From assembly GCA_947359465.1 (NCBI GenBank), contig OX375880.1:22830714-22894713 (forward strand): DNA of 64,000 nucleotides. The letters are read 5' to 3'. The notes beneath the pieces were generated by a model, which searched no databases, was not told the DNA's origin, and saw only the letters and a list, made by a program, of their open reading frames with translations. The translations under genes were made by a program, and so were the position numbers. This stretch comes from Metellina segmentata. Lineage: Eukaryota; Arthropoda; Arachnida; Araneae; Tetragnathidae. Shown here piece by piece: positions 44,023 to 54,356 of the stretch. Numbering within the stretch: the first letter of the stretch is position 1; each line of letters opens with the position of its first letter.

Positions 44023-44590
44023 CACCCTACAACAATGGACCGGGTAGCAAGATGTGATGGTATAACGAAAATAATACAAGTTTTAATAGGGGGATGGTCC
44101 CCCACGTGCTGCAATTACACTAGCAACCCTTCTGGGCATACTTTCAACAAGGTTTTGATACACAGCTATGGGTATTTGTGTCCATTCCTGCTGCAAGAAT
44201 GTCGCCAGCTCAGCTGTAGATTTCGGATGTGGTTCCCTGGTCCGTAAGCGTCGCTCTAACGCGTCCCACAAATGTTCTATGGGGTTTAGGTTGGGACTAT
44301 GAGCAGACCAGGGAAGACGTTTTACATCCATATCTTCATACCACTGCTTGACTGAGGCTGCAACATGACATGGAGCGTTGTCGTCCTGGAAGTAACATTC
44401 GTCCATTCCATAAAATTGGCAGAGCATAGGAAGAACCTGATTGTCCAAAATGTTCATGTAGACGTCGGCGTTCAATTGACCAGGAACAACATGTAAAGGT
44501 TCTAGGCCATACCATGAAAAACACCCCCCAAACAAGTAGTCGGATTTTATGCAAATCTGCCGGCGTATGGTCCATTATTGTAGCGTAGTG
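44023..44590 (-). mobile_element. deleted Tc1 element, shared-junction pair (copy 1)
   Basis: 568 bp. The inverted ends are CACCCTACAACAATGGACC at the left and ACGCTACAATAATGGACC read from the right. Only the carboxy half of the transposase is left (minus, 44083-44535): WYGLEPLHVVPGQLNADVY, ECYFQDDNAPCHVAASVKQW, HSPNLNPIEHLWD, VASVIAARGGPSPY. The DNA-binding domain and first Asp are gone. The copy at 48312-48880 has the same left junction. Confidence 0.85.
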
Positions 44591-45077
44591 TCATATTTTA
44601 TGCACACCTTTTGCTTTTAAAACACTTGAACTTACTAAGACTTGTAAACGCGCTCTTTTTTGCTTCAAGGCAATCGAACTGGTTTGTCACTCTACGGTTA
44701 TAATTTGCTATACAATGGCTAATTAGACCGGAACCTACGATTTAAAGTGAATTCCGAACGACTACAAACATCTCTGCCTTGACAGGGATTTGAACCCAGA
44801 GCTAGTTGAACTGAGACCCCAAGGATATCAATAGTGGTTTAGTGTGTTCAGTAAGCAAATAATCACAGAAAATTATTCACCTCAACACATATTTTCCTGG
44901 TTTTTCATTCCACTCGAAACGCTGTAATACGACATGAATATTACGTTCATGATTTGTTGAGTTTTCCATCGAAATCATATCTACATCATTTTACTTAATA
45001 ATAAATGAAACTTCAATTTTTGCTGATTAAATTAGCTTCAACGTGTATTTTTGATAGTTTTTAAAATATTTAAATTA
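44591..45077. other. intergenic, nothing recognised
   Basis: No feature recognised apart from a short tRNA-like phrase (GGGATTTGAACCCAGAGCTA at 44783), too short to call. Confidence 0.4.
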
Positions 45078-46625
45078 CTAGGGGGCTCCGCCCCCTGCTC
45101 GCTTACGCTCGCCAACCCCCGGGGATTGCTGCGCAATCCCATTTGGTTTGCTTCGCAAACCAACACTCCTTTCACAGATGTCATTTGGTTTGCTTCGCAA
45201 ACCAACATTCCTTTCACAGAGTGAAACTATCTGAATAATTCGTATTATGCTGATTTCACTTTCCGGTACATGACGTCACAGCGAGGGCTTCGCGCCCTGC
45301 TCGCTTACGCTCGCCGACCCCGGGGATTGCTACGCAATCCCGTTTGGTTTGCTTTCTCAAACCAATACTTCTTTCGCAATTGATTTCACTTTTTTTTGCT
45401 TTAACACTTAATGCACCCTAAACTAATAGCCGCATCAGTAAAAAATCTTCTGTATCTTGTTCCCTGTACAATTTTAAGTAAACAGTGTTAATATCAATAC
45501 ATTGTACTTTGTCGGTAAACTGTCTTGAGAACAGAGGGAAAAAAGCGAGCCTTTTTCCTCGCCAAATAAAAAGAAATCGTTTTTATGGCAATTGTTGCTA
45601 CGATAAATTTGATATCTGGCAAACCCGATAGTAGAAAATGCAACCCACTGCTGTTTGCCGAACCAGCTATGCGAACTGAAAAATACGAAATTTGTGTCAC
45701 CAACTTTTGATTGCATCGAATTTATTTATGAACCAATTTTAAAAATAATTGTACCGTAAGAAAGAGTACATTGTGAGGTATACTGCAATATTTTTAAAAT
45801 TAAAAACTAACAGTAATACTATATAGATATGACCATTTTAGTTTTGTATCGGAAGTTACGATCTGAAAGTTCCGAAAATTGTATGACCTACTTTTAATTG
45901 CATCGATTTTGTTTATTAACCAATTTGAAAAATAATTGTACCATAAGAAAGAGTGTAATGTAGTGTATTCAGTGATGTTCTCAAATTTAAAAAATAATGG
46001 TTTTTGCCGTAGACATAACGGTTTTAACAAAACGTAGCGAAAATATCCGAAGATTCCGAATTTTGTATCACGAACTTTTGATCGCATCCAATTTAATTAT
46101 TAACCGATTTCAAAAATAATAGTACCGTAAGAAAGAGTATATTCTGAGGTATACTGCGATATTTTAAAAATTAAAAACTAATAGTAATTAGATATAGATA
46201 CGGCAGTTTTAAAAAAAAGTAACAAAAATGTCCCGATTTTTCCCGAATTTCAAAAAAATATTATCAAGAACCACATTTAAATTTCAAAAAAAACTCGACG
46301 AGCTGCAAAAATTTACGTTGAGAGGTACTCTTAAAAAAAAACTCACGACTAAAGACTGAAATTTTGAATGTGTTTTGCTCACTCGCGGAAGAAATTTCAC
46401 TTCTTCAACTTTAACACTTAATAAAACCTAAACTAATAGCCGCATCGGAAAAAAATCTTAATAATTATCCAGGGAATACGATGAAGAACAAAGCATGTTA
46501 ATTTCATATTTTTCCGATCAGTACTTTCTCGGGAAACCGTCTAAGAATGGAGCTAAACAACAAAAATTTCAATTCTTCGGCGGCGGCGGCGGCGGCGGCG
46601 GTAACTTTTTTTTAATATAGAGAGA
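45078..46625 (-). mobile_element. non-autonomous Helitron, 1.55 kb
   Basis: Read on the minus strand it starts TCTCTCTATATTAAA after an A and ends with the hairpin GGGGGCGGAGCCCCC directly before CTAG and a T. This is the Helitron pattern (A|TC...hairpin-CTAG|T). The 3' part has palindromic GC blocks (TTGGTTTGCTTCGCAAACCA, GATTGCTGCGCAATC). Three direct subrepeats of about 185 bp have landmarks at 45714, 45901 and 46085, and a (CGG)8 run sits near the 5' end (46578-46601). No Rep-helicase coding. Relatives are at 6475-7107 and 10560-11514. Confidence 0.75.
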
Positions 46626-48072
46626 TTTCGAGGAAGGCACAATCTTTGTGGGACTTTCCTCTAAATACTTCCTTGATGTTTTGCTTTAATGTAAACTTTA
46701 ATTGTGCTTGTGACCATAAATATCTTAGTACAAAGTGATCAAAATTTAAATTACACTAATAGAATATATAGTTAAAAGTTCAGAGTCGCATATCCAAAAG
46801 TGTGTATAATATACGCATTTAGTTGAATGTGTTTCTTAATATTGCTACGTGTTGAACTGAGCAGCGATAAATAACTGAAAGATAAAAAATAATTCCAGGT
46901 TAAAAAATGCCATTTGACTTCGATGGCAGACGATATTTTCTCCTAATTATATTTTTCATAAAAATTATACATTTTTTGTATATTTAATAATGGCATCATT
47001 CACTTTCTAGAAGCTTCTTTTAACCAATCCTAAAACATCAAACGATGTTTACAACGTTATATAACTTTTATTATTATTTATATACGAGTTCTTTCTATCA
47101 CTTCAATTAATGCATTGCTTTAAATTACTTCTATGCGACTATAATTATTGCTTTTGAATTTAGAAAAAAAGCTCCTAGGGATTCTTACAAAGGTATTAGA
47201 ATTTAAACCCTGTTAGAGACTAAGAGAATTAGAAATAATCTACTAAAGGTAGACGCGCACACAAACTTCCAGTTTCATTTTCCCTCCAAGTAATTAGCCT
47301 TAGAGAACGTCGACTCGCCATAGTCGCTATTATTCTTTTCTCGTGCGGTATCTCGATTACGAGAACATCTGGAATGATCGATAAGGAGCGAAAGAAGAGG
47401 AAAATTCTTTCTCTCACGGAAAATTCTCGAGGAGTGAGGATTGAATAGATTAAGAGATCCGTTTTAGAAAAAGATGATAAAGGGGTGTCGCGTGCAGCTC
47501 TGTTCTTCCGTATCTTTAGAAACTTTTCTCTCGGAAGAATGTTAGTTCACTACTTCGTTATTGTTTCATCAGGTGTAGAACGCCGTATTCGAAGTGGTTC
47601 GTAAAGGAACCCCGAATAAATTGTGGATTGGATGATGAACGTACTTTTCGAACAGAACTCATTTCCTTTTGATCTGGATAATCTGCTTCCCAAATGTACG
47701 TTTAAATCACATAATTGCTTTGAAGCAAATTCATAAACTTTGTCATCTGTATTTTCATACTAAATTTCGTAAAATTTGTCTTTATAATATTATACATTTC
47801 GTATAACAAGTCTCGTATTAATATTTCTTGAAATGAGATGAAAATCATAAGTTTCACCTTGCTACCATCTTTTATGTCTTTCAAATGGTATAACACATTA
47901 GTTACTACATTCTACTGTAGAAGAGAATTTTTCATTTTATTTTTCATCCTGAAATTGCGAATCCTACTGCATAAATTTATCTCTTCGTACTTTATTTACG
48001 TGTTCTAATTTCATCATTTATTTGTAAATTTGTACGTTACGTGAAATATTGCAAAATGTTTTTTTTCAATCT
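46626..48072. other. intergenic, nothing recognised
   Basis: AT-rich sequence. Short open frames at 47229-47417 and 47702-47896 have no recognisable domain. Confidence 0.5.
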
Positions 48073-48104
48073 TAATAGATTTAGGAAGGTAGTTGAATTA
48101 ACAT

Positions 48105-48960
48105 CGCACTGGAGCAGTACAAAGGACTATTGGAAACGGATCGGGATCAGTCCTGAAGGGAAAGATCTGAGATCACCTTGTAGTTTTGAACCACGATCAG
48201 ATGACGAGGGCAACACCTGAGTTGGTAACCCACTCAATAAAATTCAACACCACGCCAACGAGAGGACATTTAAAGCCACGACTGCTTGAACGTGCACCAG
48301 TTCCACATTTACACTACCCTACAATAATTGACCGGACAGCAAGATTTGATGGTATAAGGGAAAGAACAAATGCTTTAATAGGGGGATGGTCCCCACGTGT
48401 TGCAATTACATTACCAACCCTTCTGGGTATATTTTCAACAAGGTTCTGATACACAGCTATAGGTATTTGTGTCCATTCCTGCTGCAAGAATGTCGCCAGT
48501 TCAGCTGTAGATTTCGGACGGGGTTCCCTGGTCCGTAAGCGTCGCTCTAACGCGTCCCACAAATGTTCTATGGAGTTTGGGTCGGGACTATGAGCAGGCC
48601 AGGGAAGACGTTTAATATCCATATCTTGATACCACTGCTTGACAGAGGCTGCAAAATGACATGAAGCGTTGTTGTGTTGGAAGTAACATTCGTCCATTCC
48701 ATAAAATTGCCAGAGCGTAGGAAGAACCTGATTGTCCAAAATGTTAATGTAGGCGTCGGAGTTCAATTTACCAGGAACATTACGCAAAGGTCCCAGGCCA
48801 TACCACGAAAAACACCCCCATACAAGTTGTCGGATTTTATGCAAATCCGCTGGCGTCCGGTCCATAATTGTAGGGTCGTGTACGACGACGGTATTTCGTT
48901 GGATCCAGTTTAGAACTCACAACCCTCCGGTTGCTACTCTACCGACCGAACTACCATGGA
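48105..48960 (-). mobile_element. SINE-A body with a second type of tRNA head, split by Tc1
   Basis: The minus-strand SINE-A body is at 48105-48311 (GGATCGGGATCAGTCCTGAA, CACGATCAGATGACGAGG). It is interrupted by the Tc1 remnant 48312-48880 and resumes at 48881-48960 with a head unlike the common one. On the minus strand this head reads CATGGTAGTTCGGTCGGTAG, then AGAGTAGCAACCGGAGGGTT and GTGAGTTC, box A- and B-like. Flanks CTTAATAGATTTAG and CTTTAATAGATTCAG are a plausible imperfect target duplication. Confidence 0.75.
48312..48880 (-). mobile_element. deleted Tc1 element, shared-junction pair (copy 2)
   Basis: 569 bp, TA on both sides. The ends are CACTACCCTACAATAATTGA and, read from the right, CACGACCCTACAATTATGGA. 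The minus-strand frame (48314-48865) has [19 protein letters not shown] right behind the end sequence, then QHNNASCH (second Asp replaced by Asn) and [13 protein letters not shown]. It has the same deletion junction as 44023-44590 but independent point changes. Confidence 0.85.
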
Positions 48961-49235
48961 CTTTAATAGATTCAGAAATTTATTTGTTGCATTGAATTTT
49001 TACTTTACACGTCCACTAAGAATTTTAGTGCAGACAGTTGGTTTTTAAGTTTTACAGTACAAAGAGCATATATTTGTGCAAACATACAACATCAAGTGTG
49101 GACAATCACATCTAAAGAAAGTGTTATGGATACAAAAGAGTGACATACACACAGGAAGGAAACAGTTACAGGTCGCTTACAGAGCGGTCAAAACCACTGA
49201 CCACGTCGTTCTCTTTGGTAGAGACAATATTTTAA

Positions 49236-49434
49236 ATATGTTTCTCCAATAAGATCATTTGTAATTAGTATTTTAAGAGGAGGAATCGGCGATGTGTTTT
49301 GAATATGATACTTACATTTTCTAAGTGGCGTGTAAATTTAAAGTTTATTGTTTTTCCTTACAGGAATCTGCATGCATTAATATACTGTATTATTTAGTTT
49401 TTCGTTTAAGTATTTCTCTATTTTTTCATATACT
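49236..49434 (+). repeat. left copy of a 200-bp direct repeat
   Basis: TATGTTTCTCCAATAAGATC through GGCGATGTGTTTTGAAT to TTCTCTATTTTTTCA. It repeats at 50675-50880 with roughly ten percent difference; a Tc1 element lies exactly between. Confidence 0.85.
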
Positions 49435-50674
49435 TAAAAAAAAATGCAACACCATGAAGGAGTTATCAGAATTAAATGAAATTTGGCTTGTACTAGTACG
49501 TCTTGTATTACACAAACGGCTTGTATTTGTATGCGCACCGAAAGTTCGTCTTTTGAAGCTGTAGGACGCGGATCACGAGTGAGACGCCGACCAACCAAAT
49601 CCTACAAGTGCTCAATAAGCGACATATCCGGCGAATAAGCAGACCAAGGAAGAAGTTGCATGTGTTGGGCTGAAAAAAAACCCGAACATTCCTTGCAACA
49701 GCTGGAAGTGCATTATCCTGTTGAAAGATAGCTCCAGGAATGCCTCGAAGGAAGGCAACAACTTCGGGCTCTAGCACTTAACGGACGTACCTGTTGCTAT
49801 TCAGATTACCCTCAATTCGTAGCAGCTGACATCATCCATGATACGAAATAGCACCCCAGACCATAAATCCGAGTGTTCGGCCACTATGACGTTTCATAAC
49901 GCTCTCTGGAAGTCAGCGTTCACCAGCATAGCGTCTAACACGAATGCGGCCATCATGATTCCACAAATTAAAGCGTGATTCTTCAGGAAAGACAACTTGT
50001 CACCAATCAGCCCGCCAGGCTCTGTGCTCATGAGCCCATTGCAGACAGCCGTCGATGGCTTGGCGTGAGGGGGATCCTGTATAAATGAATCTTTGCACGC
50101 AGTCCACGGTGCAGCAGACGTCTGCGAATTGACGAAATCGACATTAGTACACCAGTAGCAGAAGACCAAAGTGCTGCCAACTGCCTGGAGGAAGCTGTAC
50201 GGTCATTCACCGTCATGTGGACCAGGTATATATCATCGCGCGCTCCCAGTTTTTCGAGTTGTCCGTTGCTCGTCGGTCCACTGCTTCCAAACTCGCATCA
50301 CTGTGGAACTGTTCCGCTGTAAACGAGCTGCTATTGCGCGATATGAAAATCCTCCTTCACGAAGGCCAATGATTCTCCCCCGTTCAAACTCCGTATGTTG
50401 TTGAAATTTCACCCTATTTCGTCGTGGAGGCAAACTTAGGTCTCACTAAACGTTCGCCACTGATAAATAACCATGCACTATTTTCAACGTCCCGCTACAG
50501 CCCTCTATTTATACGCTTTTAGCATCAGTTCAGAGGGCGCTGTTTACAGCACGCATGCGTGGTGGCTCTGAAACTTTACTACTTTGTATAACATCCTATA
50601 GTTGACATTTGCTGCAAATTTCATTTCATTCGGATGATTCCTTCATGGTGTTGCATTTTTTACAGACAGCAGTG
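49435..50674 (-). mobile_element. Tc1-like element, broken
   Basis: The right end (CACTGCTGTCTGTAAAAAAT read inward) is good and followed by TA. The left end is eroded (ACTTAAAAAAAAATGCAACA). Transposase pieces on the minus strand: MPPRRNRVKFQQHTEFERGR (50433 leftwards), SSIRRRLLHRGLRAKIHLYR, SGVMVWGAIS-like near 49860 (broken), IPGAIFQQDNALPAVARNV (49740) and, after frameshifts, a truncated end. Relative to the sister copy at 54357-55772, about 170 bp covering the carboxy end are missing. Confidence 0.85.
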
Positions 50675-50880
50675 TATGTTTCTCCAACAAGATCATCTGT
50701 AATTAGTTTTATAAGAGGAGGACTCGGCGATGTGTTTTGAATGTGATACCTACATTTTCGAAGTGGCGTGTAAATTTAAAATGTATTGCTTTTCCTTACA
50801 GAATCTGCATGCATTAAAATATTATATTATTTAATTTTTCGTATAAGTAATTAATTCTCTATTTTTTCAAGTACGGAAAA
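50675..50880 (+). repeat. right copy of the 200-bp direct repeat
   Basis: TATGTTTCTCCAACAAGATC through GGCGATGTGTTTTGAAT to TTCTCTATTTTTTCA. See 49236-49434. Confidence 0.85.
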
Positions 50881-51081
50881 CATTTAAATGTTTAATTGAT
50901 ATAAAAGTATTCCTACTGAGTCTAGAAAGGGGTACTGAGATGAAGTTCACAGAGGGAAGGGATAGATGATCTTTTGAACCACCCCTGAATTTGTCACTGG
51001 ATTCCATAAACAGATGTTCATCGATGTGCCGATATCCCTAAATTCTTATTTATGTTACAGGATACCCAAGGAAATGGGAAA

Positions 51082-52665
51082 TCTATATAAATAAGAATGG
51101 AGTGTTTGTTTGTACATTCAATATTTTCGACCGATTTCAAGTTTTCTATCCGTTTTGGACCCTTCTGATGCCGAATCCGCCTTTTTCTCGTTTGGTGTCT
51201 GTCCGTCTGTCTGTCTGTCTGTATGTTGTGCCCTATACACGTCCACGCGGTTTAATATATTTTCATGGAAATTTGCATACAGTGAGTACTTATCTTCATT
51301 TAGTGAGTGGCATTGGTTGCGAAAGTCTGTCTGTCCGTCTTTCTGTTCTATGCTCGATTTTGTGTTTGTGTGTTTGTGTAGACATCACATCAATTGTATT
51401 CCAGGTATTTGATTGCAGTGTATTTTATTTTATACATTATCTATTAGTTTAGTGAATGCAATATTAAACATTTCTTTATTGTTATATTTAGTTGAGTTTC
51501 ATGTTAAACACCTGAGTAAGTATACTTAAATCAACCATAATTTGGTAGTTTTGGAAAAATTGGAATGTCTATTGAATATTACGATTACTTCGATTGCTTT
51601 ACCAGTACTGCTGAAAAAGTAATTATTCTTCAGAAATTTTTTTTTTTAATTTAATTTCATCTCCGATACTTCATTTATTTCGAGTCTTATTTTTATTCTT
51701 TGCGCAATGAAAACGATTTTCCGAATATTTGGGACAGACGATATTTTTCAACGAAACGAGAATGAACAAGATCGCGCAAGCAGTGATATTTTTTCTGGTT
51801 CTTTCGCTCTGAATTAATTTCTCATTTCTAAATTTTGTACACTTTTAGTTGTAAGTTGTGGCAATTGTGCGAGATCAAGAGATAAATTTGAATCACAAAT
51901 TAATATCTTTAGAACAATTTTTTACGACATCTTTTATTTTGTTTTATTTCGATGTTTCCTGTTTTAAATATTTATTATTTTAATAAATGTGTTTTCCTTC
52001 TCATCACACGCAACAGCACCACAAAGTATTAGACTTAAAAATGTTAGGTAAGTCAGTATAAATTTTCAGTAAATTTTAAGTGTAGTATGCCATTATTGAA
52101 AGAATAATGCCGTTATTTAAAGAATAATGCCGTTATTGAAAGAATAATAATGTTTAAAATTCCAAACTAGAACTTTTTCCAACATTAAAAAATTCGCTGT
52201 AGTAATGACAGGAGAAGATTGCAAAATTTCACAATGTCGCATACCGGAGGCAAGAGTGTCACAAGTAAAAAAATATTGTTTTGTTGACTATGAGTGCGAG
52301 ATCACTCACCGTAAATCGTAATTTTAATTAATTGAGTTGAACATGAAAAGAACTTAAGAAAGGGAATTCCAAATCTTTCTATAAATCGTCTTTTATAGTA
52401 GTAACCTTAGTATCACCTTTCGTCATTTTGTAGCTTTGTCATACAGCAATTGTGCGATGTATGTGAAATGTATTACATGAATATCCATTCATGGATGAAT
52501 TGTGTAGGATTTGTGTCCAAAGTAAGTTGTAGAAAATATAAAGTTGGCGAAAGGTGTTAAAATAAATTTTTATTCTACAAAAAACGTAAGTCTTTATATA
52601 TTTTGATTATCTCTTCAATCTAGAGTAAACCAATTCAAACCGAGTTAGGTCGGGTATTTTGCTAG
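51082..52665 (+). mobile_element. Helitron-type element, 1.6 kb
   Basis: It starts TCTATATAAATAAGAATGGA after an A and ends CCGAGTTAGGTCGGGTATTT, TGCTAG, then T. The CCGA/TCGG words can pair as a small 3' hairpin. No Rep-helicase frame. It contains tetranucleotide runs (GTCT)n at 51197-51222 and 51321-51345. The open frame at 51102-51452 is a by-product of that simple sequence. Confidence 0.65.
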
Positions 52666-52719
52666 TAATGTAATAATCTCCAAATTGTTATAGCTCCTGG
52701 TTATCATTGACGAGCAAAA

Positions 52720-52742
52720 ATTTTTTTATATATATATATATA
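52720..52742. repeat. TA microsatellite
   Basis: T-run followed by (TA)n. Confidence 0.9.
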
Positions 52743-52861
52743 ATAATCAAGTTAAAGTAAATTTTATAAAATTTAAGTCTCTGAGAAAATTAGCTTCTGA
52801 GCTTTTTGTAATTAAGTTAATTTTCAACTAAAGCAATATCTCAGCACTTTCCCTAACAAAT

Positions 52862-53105
52862 CTGTGTGGTTGTGTCTCAGTGGGTTTCTCTTTTGTCTTA
52901 GCAACCTTCGAGTTGCTGGCGGCGCAGATTCGATTCCTGTCAGGTTCAGTTCTTCCTTGTGAGTGTTTCTCTCTTTTGTCAATAAAACTTACGTTGTGTG
53001 TGTTTGTGTGTGCATTACTTGCCGTTGTTGTGTTTGGCGCAGCATTGACAAATAGGGCCTCGTTCCATAAAACCTAACCAACCCTAACAAATATAGTCCA
53101 ACGAA
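52862..53105 (+). mobile_element. SINE-C copy 1
   Basis: A roughly 220-bp repeat present three times in 5 kb. It has a tRNA-like start (CAGTGGGTTTCTCTTTTGTC, box B-like AGATTCGATTCCTGTC), then TTTGTCAATAAAACTTACGT, TGTGTTTGTGTGTGCATTAC and GGCGCAGCATTGACAAATA. The other copies are at 56140 and 57068. Confidence 0.75.
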
Positions 53106-53558
53106 AACAAAGGTGGCATATACGGTTGCTTACACGAAGTCAATTATATGCGGAGCCTTGACATCAGTAAGAAGTTTGATTAACTTTTGATGACCTAATC
53201 CCATTACCTTTGTAGAAAAAGGGAAATGTAAAAAGTCGGTGATTTTGAGTTATGTTTACAAATCACTTCTCAATTTTATTAGTTAACATTGAAAAGGTGC
53301 CTAATGTCCTTCTGTCAATATAGTATGAATGAATAAAAACATTGAAAAGTGCTTTTTATACGCTGTATTAAGAATTAAAGACATTAAAATTACAAAATCA
53401 GCTTTCAATAAAATATAAACATTGGATCTTTTTCTACCAAGATACAGAATTGTAACTGGAAGCTTTGTAATGATATAAAAGGCTTTAAAGCAATTAAAAT
53501 CTGTATAAATCTTTCAAAGGTGACGACAAGTAGAGGGTTAATTTCATAATTTCTATAG
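53106..53558. other. intergenic, nothing recognised
   Basis: AT-rich spacer. Confidence 0.5.
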
Positions 53559-53800
53559 GGCCCCTGTAGCCGAGTTGTTAGAGTTGCGGATTTGCAACCG
53601 GAGGAGTGTGAGTTTGAAACTCGATCCAACCAAAGACCGTCGAGGATGTTTGCATGTTAAATCTGTCGTGACCTCAATTATTTTTTATATCGGCGTGTTG
53701 TGGTTGGTAGTGTGAGTTGGCAGCTCAGGTGTCGACCTCGTCATCTGACTGTGGATCAAATTACGAGGTGTTGTTCTATGATCTGTGGTTCAAGACCAAT
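53559..53800 (+). mobile_element. SINE-A body with second tRNA head
   Basis: The head reads CCCTGTAGCCGAGTTGTTAG (box A region), GCGGATTTGCAACCGGAGGA and GTGAGTTTGAAACTCGATCC (box B region). It is then joined to the SINE-A body (GTTGGCAGCTCAGGTGTCGA, CTCGTCATCTGACTGTGGAT). This differs from the head of the copies at 28020 and 11570. The 3' end is lost. Confidence 0.75.
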
Positions 53801-53865
53801 ATGTCTGCAGAAGGTATCCACATTGCGCTTGATAAACATTATCTAATCACAACTACATATGCTGA

Positions 53866-54131
53866 AGTGATCGAGCGTCCGCGTTCTCTGGTTGTCGAGT
53901 TCGAAACTCGATCGATCCAACCTCCAAAGACCATCGCATACGTGGGAATTGGCATACGTCAAATACGTGGCCTCAAATGTCCTCACATTATCCTCCTGCA
54001 GAAGCTTGGAGAATTGAGTGTCAACTCAGATGTTGATCTGTTCTACATTACAAGGTGTTGTCCTCGGATCTTTCCCTTCGGGATTGATGCCCGACCGTCG
54101 TTAACAGCCTACTGTGTTGTCACAGTGTGAT
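53866..54131 (+). mobile_element. SINE-A body with second tRNA head, adjacent copy
   Basis: The head fragment GAGTTCGAAACTCGATCGAT is followed by GTGGCCTCAAATGTCCTCAC, AACTCAGATGTTGATCTG, CGGATCTTTCCCTTCGGGAT and CCGACCGTCGTTAACAGCCT. It is a diverged copy of the same arrangement as its neighbour. Confidence 0.7.
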
Positions 54132-54354
54132 ACAAATGCAAAAACCAACAGAGCCAACCGAATTTATATAACACTAATTGAGGTTAAATCTCAGATTTTG
54201 TTGTGTCTACTTTTAATACTGATTCCCAAATAAATATTTACTTTCCTCTCAAAAACGAGAAATTTATTTAGTAATAATTTGTTTAGGTAGTTAAAATTTT
54301 GACTCAGACGCACTGAAAAATCCTATCAGATGAACACGTTCATAGGATATTTTC
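54132..54354. other. short AT-rich spacer
   Basis: No feature. Confidence 0.5.
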
Positions 54355-54356
54355 TA

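Noticed and set aside
51102..51452. Protein-coding gene in the GTCT-rich stretch
   Set aside because: Two overlapping frames through simple repeats, no domain, inside a Helitron-type element.
53570..53640. tRNA gene (GTAGCCGAGTTGTTAG)
   Set aside because: It joins the SINE-A body and lacks a proper acceptor stem; a SINE head.
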